A DNA stretch of 64,000 bases from Burkholderiales bacterium (GTDB lineage Bacteria > Pseudomonadota > Gammaproteobacteria > Burkholderiales > Burkholderiaceae_C): the NCBI GenBank assembly GCA_947372465.1, contig CANBTT010000012.1, positions 1 through 64,000 of the forward strand. The letters run 5' to 3'. Positions 8,445-17,520 of this stretch are shown piece after piece. A program made the position numbers and the translations under genes. Under the pieces are notes generated by a model. The model worked only from the letters and a program-made list of their open reading frames with translations, did not search any database and was not told where the DNA came from. Numbering within the stretch: position 1 is the first letter of the stretch; every line of letters begins with the position of its first letter.

Positions 8445-9740
8445 TTGAGCGCTGAACATTTAAGTATTCAAAAGGCAAGGCTTGTATTTGTTACTTTTGC
8501 AAGTTGCTATTTTCTATCGACCTTGTTGCGTGCAATTACGGCCACCCTTTCGCCAACGCTTACAAACGAATTTCAGCTCAGTGCAAGTGATTTGGGATTG
8601 TTGGCGGGGAGTTATTTCCTTGGGTTTTCCTTCACGCAACTCCCCATGGGATTTTGGTTGGACAAATATGGCCCCAAAAAGGTAGAGTTGGGGTTTTTAG
8701 GGCTCGCTGTTCTTGGTTGCTTTGCTTTTGCAAGTGCACACACATTTGGTCAGTTGTGGGCAGCACGAATTTTGACCGGGGTGGGATTAAGCGCTTGCTT
8801 GATGGCACCATTAACAGGGTATAGAAGATGGCTTGACCTTGCTGTACAAGTACGAGCAAATTCATGGATGCTGATGACCGGCTCTCTGGGAATGTTGAGC
8901 TCAACCTTGCCTGTTGAGTGGGTGATTCCGAATTATGGTTGGCGCCCTATTTTTGTCGTCCTTGCTGTATTTTTAGTGTTTGCAATGATCGCCATTGCAA
9001 TCGTCGCCCCCAAGTGGGAGAGGACAAACTCAGAAACAAGTGCGACCCTTGAAAAAACTTATACAAAAGACATAGAAGTGATATTGAATGCAAAGGGTTG
9101 GAGAAGTTATCAAGCACTATTTCTTCACCCAAGTTTCTTATCCATTGCACCCTTGGGCTTCATTGGTTACGGTGGGATGCTGGCCATGCAAACACTATGG
9201 GCAGGACCTTGGATGATAAAAATAAATCTGTACACACCTCAAGAAGCTGCGCAGGGTTTATTTGCGATCAATTTGGGCATGCTGATTGCATTTTGGGGAT
9301 GGGGGTATTTCAATCCTAAACTGAATCAATTGGCTTGGCCCCCAAAGCGAATCATGAAAGCGGTCTACCCAACGAGTTTGCTGGTTCAGTTGATCTTCAT
9401 TTTTTTGCCTGGCATGACAGGGGCGTGGACATGGGTCGCGTTCACGCTATGCTGCTCTTGTGTCGCTCTTTCACAGGCCGCTGTTGGCGTCTCTTATCCT
9501 TCACAGATTGCAGGGCGAGCCTTGTCGGCGTTTAATCTGGTGATATTCAGTGGAGTTTTTGTTTTTCAGTGGGGCTTTGGTGCATCCATTGATTTTTGGT
9601 CTAAAAATGGCCTCGATTTGACCCAGTCGTATCAGGCGTCAATGGCCATATTTTGTTGTTGTTGCATCACAGCATATGCCTTCTTCGTCAAGCGAAGCGG
9701 GCATAATAAGGATCAAATACAAGGTCCTGTACATGAATAA
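8445..9740 (+). CDS. MFS transporter
   Basis: A 431-residue major facilitator with about 12 hydrophobic segments. The loop motif after the second helix is visible as GFWLDKYGPKKVE. The first in-frame start fitting the N-terminal helix is a TTG at 8445. The substrate cannot be told from sequence. The gene follows the lipoprotein gene after 10 nt and overlaps the PTS EIIA gene by 8 nt, which suggests one operon with the PTS genes. Confidence 0.85.
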   Translation: MSAEHLSIQKARLVFVTFASCYFLSTLLRAITATLSPTLTNEFQLSASDLGLLAGSYFLGFSFTQLPMGFWLDKYGPKKVELGFLGLAVLGCFAFASAHTFGQLWAARILTGVGLSACLMAPLTGYRRWLDLAVQVRANSWMLMTGSLGMLSSTLPVEWVIPNYGWRPIFVVLAVFLVFAMIAIAIVAPKWERTNSETSATLEKTYTKDIEVILNAKGWRSYQALFLHPSFLSIAPLGFIGYGGMLAMQTLWAGPWMIKINLYTPQEAAQGLFAINLGMLIAFWGWGYFNPKLNQLAWPPKRIMKAVYPTSLLVQLIFIFLPGMTGAWTWVAFTLCCSCVALSQAAVGVSYPSQIAGRALSAFNLVIFSGVFVFQWGFGASIDFWSKNGLDLTQSYQASMAIFCCCCITAYAFFVKRSGHNKDQIQGPVHE

Positions 9741-10179
9741 CCAGTTGCTGATCATTGCACACGCTCCGCTGGCTTCGGCATTGAAGGCGTGTGCTTTGCA
9801 TGTCTACCCGGATTGTGCAAAAAACATCATGGCCCTCGATGTGCCTGCCCATGAGCATCCAGACGATAGCATTCAACGCGCCAGAGAAATGATAGAACAA
9901 AGCGTCGAGGATGGCCTCTTGGTGATGACGGACATCTATGGGGCAACGCCATCAAACATTGCGCAAAAACTGCTCACATCGTCAAGTCAAAAACTTGTTG
10001 TAGGTGTCAATTTACCCATGTTGATTCGCACGGTTTGTTATTTAGATGAAAGTTTAGACAGCTTGGTCAATCGTGCATTAACCGGTGGTGTTAAAGGCGT
10101 GATGCAACTGACCAGTTCAGCCCCACAATATCAATCAGAAAAAACCAATGATTCAAACCAACACAACCATCAGCAATAA
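9733..10179 (+). CDS. PTS EIIA component, mannose (Man) family
   Basis: The 148-residue protein matches the EIIA-Man fold, with phosphorylatable His10 in LLIIAHAPL and the later motif TDIYGATPSNIA. It accepts phosphate from HPr. The start at 9733 matches the family N-terminus; a longer in-frame start at 9676 would lie inside the MFS gene. It overlaps ptsH by 32 nt. No EIIB or EIIC gene is present, so a regulatory rather than transport role is likely, as inferred for other betaproteobacterial partial PTS systems. Confidence 0.88.
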   Translation: MNNQLLIIAHAPLASALKACALHVYPDCAKNIMALDVPAHEHPDDSIQRAREMIEQSVEDGLLVMTDIYGATPSNIAQKLLTSSSQKLVVGVNLPMLIRTVCYLDESLDSLVNRALTGGVKGVMQLTSSAPQYQSEKTNDSNQHNHQQ

Positions 10180-10417
10180 ATTAGGATTGCATGCACGAGC
10201 ATCTGCCAAACTGACAAAGTTGGCCGGTAGTTTCCCCTGCGAAGTCTGGATCAGCAAAGGCGACCGACGCGTGAATGCAAAAAGCATCATGGGCGTCATG
10301 ATGCTCGCCGCCGGTATAGGTAGCGAGGTCACCGTTGAGTGCGATGGAGAAAATGAAAGTGAAGCGATGGCTGCTTTGCTGGGATTGATTGCAGATAAGT
10401 TTGGCGAGGGTGAATAA
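10148..10417 (+). CDS. ptsH: Phosphocarrier protein HPr
   Basis: HPr relays phosphate from Enzyme I to EIIA proteins. The 89-residue sequence has both regulatory sites: His15 in KLGLHARAS and Ser46 in KSIMGVM, the site used by HPr kinase/phosphorylase where that enzyme is present. The gene starts inside the EIIA gene and its stop directly abuts the ptsI start. Confidence 0.95.
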   Translation: MIQTNTTISNKLGLHARASAKLTKLAGSFPCEVWISKGDRRVNAKSIMGVMMLAAGIGSEVTVECDGENESEAMAALLGLIADKFGEGE

Positions 10418-12187
10418 ATGACCTTTTCCATTCATGGACTGGCTGTTGCACGCGGTATCGCCATTGGGCGTGTCGTTTTGGTCGCTTCAAGTCGTGTGGA
10501 TGTTGCGCATTACTTTATTCAACCCGAGCAAGTTTCTAGCGAAATCAAGCGATTGGCCCAGGCAAGAGATGCCGTTGTAAAGGAGGTTCAAGGCATTCAA
10601 CAAAACATGCCCAAAGATGCACCAGTTGAGCTTGCTGCCATGCTGGATGTGCATCTTATGCTTCTTGAAGACGAATTGTTGTCTGATGGCATCAAGCATT
10701 GGATCGGTGAGAGACTTTACAATGCTGAGTGGGCGCTCACTTCCCAGCTAGAGGTTGTTGCCAGACAGTTCGATGAAATGTTAGATCCTTATTTAAGGGA
10801 GAGGAAGGCCGACCTAGAGCAAGTTGTAGAGCGCATTTTGCGCCATATGAAGGGCTTGCCCAATGCCCTGCCGGTGCAGCGCTCACCAAGGCCTGGCAGC
10901 AGCAGACAACAAGACCTCTTGCTCGAAGACAGTGTGGATGTCCCTTTGGTTTTGGTTGCACATGATTTATCTCCTGCAGATATGTTGCAATTTAAGCAAA
11001 GTGTGTTCGCCGGTTTTGTAACAGATGTGGGGGGTAAAACGTCCCACACGGCCATTGTTGCTCGAAGTTTGGATATTCCAGCCGTGGTGGGTGCCAGAGG
11101 TGCGAGCCATTGGGTCAAGCAAGATGACTGGGTGATCATTGACGGCGATCAAGGCGTCATGATTGTTGATCCGTCGGCTTTTATATTGGCCGAGTACGGT
11201 TTTAAACAACGACAAGCATCCCTAGAAAGAGAGCGGCTCTCTCGACTTAGGCACACGCCAGCGATCAGCCTGGATGGACAAAAAGTGGAGTTGCTGGCCA
11301 ACATTGAGTTGCCAGAGGACACGGTGTCTGCGATCACCGTTGGCGCAGTAGGTGTGGGTCTGTTTCGCAGTGAGTTCTTGTTCATGGGGCACGATGGAAA
11401 ACTTCCAGATGAAGAGCAGCAGTTTCAAGCTTATTTAAAAGCGGTTCAAGGCATGAAGGGATTGCCCGTCACCATTCGAACGGTTGATATCGGCGCTGAC
11501 AAGCCTTTGGACAAACCAAGCGAACGGGGATCAAAAGAAGAGCATTACCTAAATCCCGCTTTGGGCCTTCGGGCCATACGTTGGAGTCTGGCAGATCCAG
11601 AAATGTTTCTAACGCAATTAAGAGCCATATTGCGTGCTGCTGCACATGGTCAGGTGCATTTGCTGATCCCCATGCTTGCGCATGCAAAAGAGATCAAGCA
11701 AACACTGCAATTGGTAGATCAAGCGCGCCGAGAGTTGGATCAAAGGGCGTTGGTGCATGGACCTGTCAAATTGGGTGCAATGATTGAAATTCCAGCCGCC
11801 GCGCTGAGCTTGCCCTTGTTTTTAAAGCATTTTGACTTTTTATCAATTGGCACCAATGACTTGATTCAATACACCTTGGCCATTGATCGAGCAGATGAGT
11901 CGGTCGCTCATTTGTATGATCCCCTGCATCCAGCGGTGCTTGGCTTGATATCAAACACCATCAAAGCCGCCCAAGAAATGGGCAAAGGCGTCAGTGTTTG
12001 CGGTGAAATGGCAGGTGACCCCAGCTTGACTAAATTGTTGTTGGCAATGGGGTTGCGAAGTTTCTCGATGCATCCGACACAAATATTGACGGTCAAGCAA
12101 GAAATCTTGCGAACAGATATTGGTAAACTTAAAAACTGGGTACATGAAGTCATGATGTCTGAGAATCCGGCAACCTTGGTGAACTGA
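10418..12187 (+). CDS. ptsI: PTS Enzyme I (phosphoenolpyruvate-protein phosphotransferase)
   Basis: Enzyme I takes phosphate from phosphoenolpyruvate and passes it to HPr. The 589-residue length is close to the usual 575. The phosphohistidine is His210 in GGKTSHTAIVA, displaced from the usual 189 by an insertion near residues 150-165. The PEP-binding barrel has VGLFRSEFLFM and the late motif VCGEMAGDP. It starts immediately after ptsH, so the two are one translational unit. Confidence 0.96.
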   Translation: MTFSIHGLAVARGIAIGRVVLVASSRVDVAHYFIQPEQVSSEIKRLAQARDAVVKEVQGIQQNMPKDAPVELAAMLDVHLMLLEDELLSDGIKHWIGERLYNAEWALTSQLEVVARQFDEMLDPYLRERKADLEQVVERILRHMKGLPNALPVQRSPRPGSSRQQDLLLEDSVDVPLVLVAHDLSPADMLQFKQSVFAGFVTDVGGKTSHTAIVARSLDIPAVVGARGASHWVKQDDWVIIDGDQGVMIVDPSAFILAEYGFKQRQASLERERLSRLRHTPAISLDGQKVELLANIELPEDTVSAITVGAVGVGLFRSEFLFMGHDGKLPDEEQQFQAYLKAVQGMKGLPVTIRTVDIGADKPLDKPSERGSKEEHYLNPALGLRAIRWSLADPEMFLTQLRAILRAAAHGQVHLLIPMLAHAKEIKQTLQLVDQARRELDQRALVHGPVKLGAMIEIPAAALSLPLFLKHFDFLSIGTNDLIQYTLAIDRADESVAHLYDPLHPAVLGLISNTIKAAQEMGKGVSVCGEMAGDPSLTKLLLAMGLRSFSMHPTQILTVKQEILRTDIGKLKNWVHEVMMSENPATLVN

Positions 12188-12226
12188 TGATCTATGCGAC
12201 AGTTCCCTGAGCAATAAGTAAATAAA

Positions 12227-13129
12227 ATGCCTCGTTTTGCTGCCAATTTATCTTTGATGTATTCGGATCGCCCTTTTAAAGAGCGATTTAAAGCCGCGCA
12301 TTTGGATGGTTTTAAATTTGTTGAGTGTTTATTTCCCTATGAGCACAGTTGCGAAGCGCTCCATGACCTGCTCCATCAAAACCATCTCAAGCAGGTCTTG
12401 ATCAATACACCACCAGGAGGTACTGACGGGTCCATGGTGGCTCAAATGTGGGACTGCGGCATGAGGGGCGTGGCGTGTCTTCCGGGTCATGAGGAAGAGT
12501 TTGAGGCCGGCTTTGTGTTGGCACTTAAATACGCGAAAGCAATGAAGTGCAAGCAGATTCATGCAATGGCAGGCTGTGTCCCTTTGGCCTTTCAACAAAA
12601 GAACAAAGAAACAGATTTCCCTTTGACCAGTTCAGATCTTGCGCAAATGAAGGGTCCTTTGCGGGATACTTTTTTGGACAATTTGTACAAGGCCGCTAAC
12701 TGGGCGGCTCAAGAAGGGATTGATGTATTGATAGAGCCCATCAATACGCGAGATATCCCGCATTATTTTTTGAATCGACAGCAACAAGCACACCATATCG
12801 TCGAAACCCTAGGTTTGCCGAACGTGAAAGTACAAATGGATCTGTACCATTGCCAAATTGTTGAAGGCGATGTCATTCAAAAAATCAAACATTACCTTCC
12901 CACTGGACGAGTGGCGCACATTCAAGTTGCTGGCGTGCCTTTGCGACAAGAACTCAATTTGGGTGAGCTCAATTACCAAGAGATATTTAAAGTTTTAGAT
13001 GAGTTGGCACTTGCTTGCGAATGGTCAGGCTGTGTGGGCTTGGAATATCGACCCAAAGAGGGTGCGCAGACAGATGGCACATCGCGAGGATTGTCTTGGC
13101 TAAAAGAGTCTGTCACTTGGTTGGAATGA
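12227..13129 (+). CDS. hyi: Hydroxypyruvate isomerase family TIM-barrel protein
   Basis: The family interconverts hydroxypyruvate and tartronate semialdehyde, or isomerises related 2-oxo acids. Family motifs are intact: IEPINTRDIPHYFLN, QMDLYHCQIVEGD, HIQVAG and GLEYRP, including the metal-binding acidic and His residues. It is 300 residues long, about 40 more than usual, with an insertion around AFQQKNKETDFPLTSSDL. It lies 39 nt after ptsI, so cotranscription with the PTS genes is possible. The exact substrate is uncertain. Confidence 0.8.
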   Translation: MPRFAANLSLMYSDRPFKERFKAAHLDGFKFVECLFPYEHSCEALHDLLHQNHLKQVLINTPPGGTDGSMVAQMWDCGMRGVACLPGHEEEFEAGFVLALKYAKAMKCKQIHAMAGCVPLAFQQKNKETDFPLTSSDLAQMKGPLRDTFLDNLYKAANWAAQEGIDVLIEPINTRDIPHYFLNRQQQAHHIVETLGLPNVKVQMDLYHCQIVEGDVIQKIKHYLPTGRVAHIQVAGVPLRQELNLGELNYQEIFKVLDELALACEWSGCVGLEYRPKEGAQTDGTSRGLSWLKESVTWLE

Positions 13130-13138
13130 TGCAAAGCG

Positions 13139-13855
13139 CTATTCAGACTGTGTGAGCGACATCAAACCCATGAGCGCGGCCGTTTCAGCTCTCAAGATTC
13201 GTGGCCCCAAAGACCATGGAACGAAGCCTTTCTCAATCAGCGCATTTTCCTCTTTGGGATCAAGTCCTCCCTCAGGGCCGCTCAGCACTTGAACCATGCG
13301 ATCGTTAGGTATTTTTGTGGGCCCTTTGAAGGGCTTGGGCTGGGTTGATAAAACCATTTGGTAGGCATCCCTTGATGGCTCATCGAGCAAATGGTTCAGT
13401 GTGAGGGGCTCGTCGATGGTGGGGATGCTGTTTCTGCCGGACTGTTCGCAGGCCCCGATCGCGATGAGTTGCCAGTGCAGAGTTTTCTTAATTGCCCGTT
13501 CACCCTGAAGTTTGAGCACTGAGCGTTGTGTCATCAAAGGAGTGATTCGCTTGACACCCAGTTCGGTTGCTTTTTCTATCAACCAATCCATGCGTTCATT
13601 GGCTGGCATGCCAACAATCAAGTGAACCTGTTGAGCGTTTTCTCGCTCAATGGGTGAGTGAACAAGGGTTTGAATGCTTACTTTTTGTCGACCCATTTCT
13701 ACAATTGTTGCGGTGTACTCTCCACCCAGACCATTGAAGACGATCAAAGGGTCGCCAGGTTGGCATCTCAGCACTTGAACGTGCTTGACCGCCCTTTCGG
13801 GCAATTCAAAAGCGGCATGCTCAATGAGTGGTAGGGGGCAATAAATTCGCGGCAT
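13139..13855 (-). CDS. rsmE: 16S rRNA (uracil-1498-N3)-methyltransferase
   Basis: RsmE methylates U1498 of 16S rRNA in the decoding region. The 238-residue length is normal. SPOUT-fold motifs near the C-terminus are clear: GPEGGLDPKEE and LGPRILRAETAAL, which form the knotted SAM site. It converges on the hyi gene with 9 nt between stops and lies 32 nt downstream of amgK on the same strand. Confidence 0.92.
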   Translation of the reverse strand: MPRIYCPLPLIEHAAFELPERAVKHVQVLRCQPGDPLIVFNGLGGEYTATIVEMGRQKVSIQTLVHSPIERENAQQVHLIVGMPANERMDWLIEKATELGVKRITPLMTQRSVLKLQGERAIKKTLHWQLIAIGACEQSGRNSIPTIDEPLTLNHLLDEPSRDAYQMVLSTQPKPFKGPTKIPNDRMVQVLSGPEGGLDPKEENALIEKGFVPWSLGPRILRAETAALMGLMSLTQSE

Positions 13856-13887
13856 GTGACTTGTATTTGAGACTGAAAAGTGCGTTT

Positions 13888-15042
13888 CTAAACGCGACCA
13901 AATGCATATCCCTCTTCGGGTTGGATGTCTTCAATGTGGTCAATGAATTTAAGAAAGGGACCTAACTCGCGGTATCTAAAGCAAGTGCTTCGAATGTAGG
14001 ACAGGAATCTTGGTATATCGTGCGCATAGTGGTGTTTTTGATCTCGAATGGACAGGCGTGAGAAAACACCTAGAATTTTCAAATGTCTTTGCAGGCCCAT
14101 CCACTCAACCTCACGATAAAAAGCCCCAAAGTCACTCCACAGCCCATTTTGGTCTAAAAGGCCCTTGTTTTTGGCTATCTCCCAATACCGAATGGTCACG
14201 TCAAGGACAAATTCTTCAGGCCAAGAAACAAAGGCGTCTTTCATCAAGCTTGCAATATCGTAGGTGATGGGACCAAAGACGCCATCTTGAAAATCAAGCA
14301 TGCCGAGCCGATCTTCATCGTGCGACAAAGACATCATCAAGTTTCTCGGCATAAAGTCCCGGTGAACAAACACACTCGGTGTGCTGAGATTGTGCTGAAT
14401 GATTTGTTGATAGACGTTGTTGAGCAAAGAGGGCCATTGATGTTCAATGGCAGTTGGAAGGAGACCTTTGTTTTGATGCAAATACCAAGTATGAAAAAGA
14501 TCCAACTCTTTGTGCAGCAGGGTTTGGTCATAATTTGGCAACACGTTCGGCTTGCTTGCAACTTGCCAGGTGATGAGTGCTGAAATGGCTTTTTTGAAGA
14601 GCGTCAGGGTTTTTTCGTTAGGACTGAGCAAATTGCTCAAATCGCTTGGTATTTGGAGCAGTCCTCCCCAATCCCCCGATGGGTTGCAAAGGGCTTGCAT
14701 CATGGTTTGCTGGCCCAAGTCGCTCAAGAGCAAGAAGCCCATCGATTCTTGCCACGCCAAGACATCCGGCACCAATAGCTCAGCGTCTCGCATCATGCGA
14801 CAAATTTTCACAAAAATATGAGAATTCTCTAGATCGGGGGGCGCATCCATGATAATCAAGGACTTGTTGTCATTGAGGCTCAAATTGACCCTAAAGTAGC
14901 GTCTAAAACTTGCATCGGAGGACGCCAGTCTTAGACTTTGGGGTTCTAAATGATGGCTTAGGCACAGGGCAGAGAACCATTCCTGAAAAGCGGCTTGTCT
15001 TTTGGGGTCGCTCCAGACGATGGGGGTCGAATTAAATTGCAT
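13888..15042 (-). CDS. amgK: Aminoglycoside phosphotransferase-like sugar kinase (AmgK type)
   Basis: AmgK phosphorylates MurNAc and GlcNAc at C1 during peptidoglycan recycling; MurU then makes UDP-MurNAc. The 384-residue protein has the kinase-fold catalytic loop VFVHRDFMPRNLM and the metal-binding segment MLDFQDGVFGP. It is divergent from lptD, a common placement for this gene. The matching murU gene is at 25378-26145 rather than next door. The assignment to AmgK rests on context plus fold; other small-molecule kinases are possible. Confidence 0.75.
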   Translation of the reverse strand: MQFNSTPIVWSDPKRQAAFQEWFSALCLSHHLEPQSLRLASSDASFRRYFRVNLSLNDNKSLIIMDAPPDLENSHIFVKICRMMRDAELLVPDVLAWQESMGFLLLSDLGQQTMMQALCNPSGDWGGLLQIPSDLSNLLSPNEKTLTLFKKAISALITWQVASKPNVLPNYDQTLLHKELDLFHTWYLHQNKGLLPTAIEHQWPSLLNNVYQQIIQHNLSTPSVFVHRDFMPRNLMMSLSHDEDRLGMLDFQDGVFGPITYDIASLMKDAFVSWPEEFVLDVTIRYWEIAKNKGLLDQNGLWSDFGAFYREVEWMGLQRHLKILGVFSRLSIRDQKHHYAHDIPRFLSYIRSTCFRYRELGPFLKFIDHIEDIQPEEGYAFGRV

Positions 15043-15087
15043 TTGAATGGGGCCTTGGACTCATGGATAATCTAAATTGTACAAATC

Positions 15088-15116
15088 TTGTTTGCACGAA
15101 ATGCGCTTGTTAAAGA
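15088..15116 (+). promoter_or_regulatory. Putative sigma-70 promoter for lptD-surA-rsmA
   Basis: TTGTTT (15088-15093) and TAAAGA (15111-15116) are spaced by 17 nt in the divergent amgK/lptD gap. The predicted transcript start is about 35 nt before the lptD start codon. Confidence 0.5.
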
Positions 15117-15156
15117 TATCTTGTTTTTACTTTGAACTGAAACTCACGAACGTCCT

Positions 15157-17520
15157 GTGTTGAAATTACTGCTTGTTGCCTTTTTGACCGTCATCAATGT
15201 CTGCAGTTTAGCTCAAACTGTGACAGAGATTGGGCCGAAGAAAGGCTTGGTGCTCAAGCCAAGCGCTTTGCTGAGTGAAAGAGTGAATGCGAGCAACAAA
15301 AGTCAAGCGCCCTCGTTTTTTGAGTCAGATCGGCTTTCTGGACAAACGGATATCAACACGCATTTTGAGGGCTCTGTGTCGATGAGAAGAGCCGATACGG
15401 TTATTCGAGCAGATGAAATTGATTACGACTCAGGCAAGGACATGCTGAGTGCAAAGGGCAATGTGCGCATCAACAAGGCGGGTAATATTTACCAAGGACC
15501 CGCCTTGAACTTAAAAGTTGAGGCGTTTGAGGGTGATTTCCTAAGCCCATCGTTCAGCTTCTTAAGGAATGGGGCTTATGGACAAGCCGATCGAATTGAG
15601 TTCATGGATGCTCAGCATGCGAAAGTGCATCAAACAACGTTCACCACTTGCCAAGTCAAGCCTGGGCCGAGTTGGTTGCCGGATTGGATTCTCAAGGCCC
15701 AGTCCATCGACATCAACAACGAGACGAGCGAGGGGCAGGCAAATGGCGCCTCCTTGTATTTCAAGGGCCTTCCAATATTGCCCATCCCTTCGATGAGTTT
15801 TCCCTTGAGCTCAGACAGAAAGTCAGGCTTTTTACCGCCCACCATTGGCTTGGACAGCATTGGGGGCTTGGAGTACACGCAGCCCTATTACTGGAACATT
15901 GCTCCGAACAGGGATGCAACCTTTCAGGCCACCACGTGGAGCAAAAGGGGTGTTAATTTTGGCAGCGAATTCAGGTATTTAGAGCACCAAGGACCCGATG
16001 AGCGAGGCATGGTCAGGCTCGATTTCATGGCGCATGACTCGCTCAGAGACAAAGCCCGGTGGGGGTATTCACAAACCCATCAAGGGGGATTGGAAATTTT
16101 GGACCAACGCTTGGGTTTGAATTTAAACATCAAGCGCGTGAGTGATGATTATTATTGGAGAGACTTTCCTAGGGCAACCAACCCGCTGACAGAACGCTTA
16201 TTGCCAGGAGATGTCTCCCTCAATTGGACGGTTGGGGATTGGAACTCAAATTTAAGAAGCCTGCGCTGGCAGACCTTGCAGGACTTGACGGCACCCATCA
16301 CCCCTCCCTTTGATCGAGTGCCACAATGGACGACGCGTTATCGCCCCTATTTGGGCAATTTGCAGTTTTCAATGCAAACGGACATCACCAAATTTCAAGC
16401 AGATAGAACCTTGGCCTGCCAAGCCGGCAGTTTTGATTGTCAGCCCAATGGTCAAAGGGCTTTGTTGATCAGTAAGTTGAGTTATCCCGTTAATTTGGGG
16501 TTTGGAACAATCACGCCTAAATTGAGTTTACTCAACAGAGCGTATGAGTTTGATCGGGCATTGAGCAATGGTCAAACTCAGGCCAGTGTTGTTGTACCAA
16601 CATTCAGTCTCGATGCCACAACGGTCTTTGAGCGACCCATTTCTTGGGGCGGACAAAGTTATACCCAAACCCTCGAACCTCGATTCTTTTATGTCAATAC
16701 GCCGCACAGAAAGCAAAATTTTCTGCCCGTCTACGACACAGGTCGCAATGATTTTAACTTTGCAACCATTTACTCAGAAAACGCTTTTTCAGGGTATGAC
16801 CGTGTCTCAGATGATCGACTCTTAACACTTGGCGCAAGCACAAGGCTGATCTCTCAGTCTTCGGGCGAAGAGCGGGCCAGGTTTGGTGTTGCTCAACGCT
16901 TTAGATTTGCCGATCCCTTGGTTACATTGCCTTCGGATGTGAATGTATCAAAAGAGCGCTTGAGTGATATGCTGCTTGGTGCATCTGTCAATATGGCAAC
17001 GAGCTTCACGCTCGACTCAACTCTTCAGTACAATCCTTCTACCAAAGAATCCATGCAAACCAAAGTGGGCGGGCGATTTTATCCCTCTAACTATCGATTG
17101 CTGAGTGCGGCGTACAGTTTTCAAAGAGACGTCAACAGTGAAATGATTGATTTGGCTTGGCAGTGGCCGCTCAATGATTTATGGGGTAAAAAAGGAAAAG
17201 ATCTAGGCCCTGGAAAAGGCCTGGGTGAGGATCAGTGGTTCAGTGTTGGAAGGCTCAATTTTGATGCTCAAAATCACGCCCTGGTCAATGCCATCGTAGG
17301 AATGGAGTACGATGCAGGGTGTTGGCTGGGTCGAGTGGTGTTTGAGCGCCTACAAGTGGCGACGAATCAGTCCAATCAACGAATCATGTTCCAGCTGGAG
17401 TTTGTTGGTTTTACTAAAGTGGGCATCAATCCACTGCAGACATTAAAAGACAATATTCCTCGATATCAAAACCTTAGAGAAACAATGAATGCACCCAGTC
17501 GGTTTGGAAATTATGATTAA
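15157..17520 (+). CDS. lptD: LPS-assembly protein LptD
   Basis: LptD is the outer-membrane beta-barrel that, with LptE, inserts lipopolysaccharide into the outer leaflet. The 787-residue sequence has a signal peptide (about residues 1-19), an N-terminal OstA/jelly-roll domain (motif IRADEIDYDSGKDMLSAKG) and a large C-terminal barrel. Near the C-terminus there is one cysteine in GCWLGR, not the double Cys of E. coli. The start codon is GTG with no strong ribosome-binding site. It overlaps surA by 8 nt. Confidence 0.93.
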   Translation: MLKLLLVAFLTVINVCSLAQTVTEIGPKKGLVLKPSALLSERVNASNKSQAPSFFESDRLSGQTDINTHFEGSVSMRRADTVIRADEIDYDSGKDMLSAKGNVRINKAGNIYQGPALNLKVEAFEGDFLSPSFSFLRNGAYGQADRIEFMDAQHAKVHQTTFTTCQVKPGPSWLPDWILKAQSIDINNETSEGQANGASLYFKGLPILPIPSMSFPLSSDRKSGFLPPTIGLDSIGGLEYTQPYYWNIAPNRDATFQATTWSKRGVNFGSEFRYLEHQGPDERGMVRLDFMAHDSLRDKARWGYSQTHQGGLEILDQRLGLNLNIKRVSDDYYWRDFPRATNPLTERLLPGDVSLNWTVGDWNSNLRSLRWQTLQDLTAPITPPFDRVPQWTTRYRPYLGNLQFSMQTDITKFQADRTLACQAGSFDCQPNGQRALLISKLSYPVNLGFGTITPKLSLLNRAYEFDRALSNGQTQASVVVPTFSLDATTVFERPISWGGQSYTQTLEPRFFYVNTPHRKQNFLPVYDTGRNDFNFATIYSENAFSGYDRVSDDRLLTLGASTRLISQSSGEERARFGVAQRFRFADPLVTLPSDVNVSKERLSDMLLGASVNMATSFTLDSTLQYNPSTKESMQTKVGGRFYPSNYRLLSAAYSFQRDVNSEMIDLAWQWPLNDLWGKKGKDLGPGKGLGEDQWFSVGRLNFDAQNHALVNAIVGMEYDAGCWLGRVVFERLQVATNQSNQRIMFQLEFVGFTKVGINPLQTLKDNIPRYQNLRETMNAPSRFGNYD

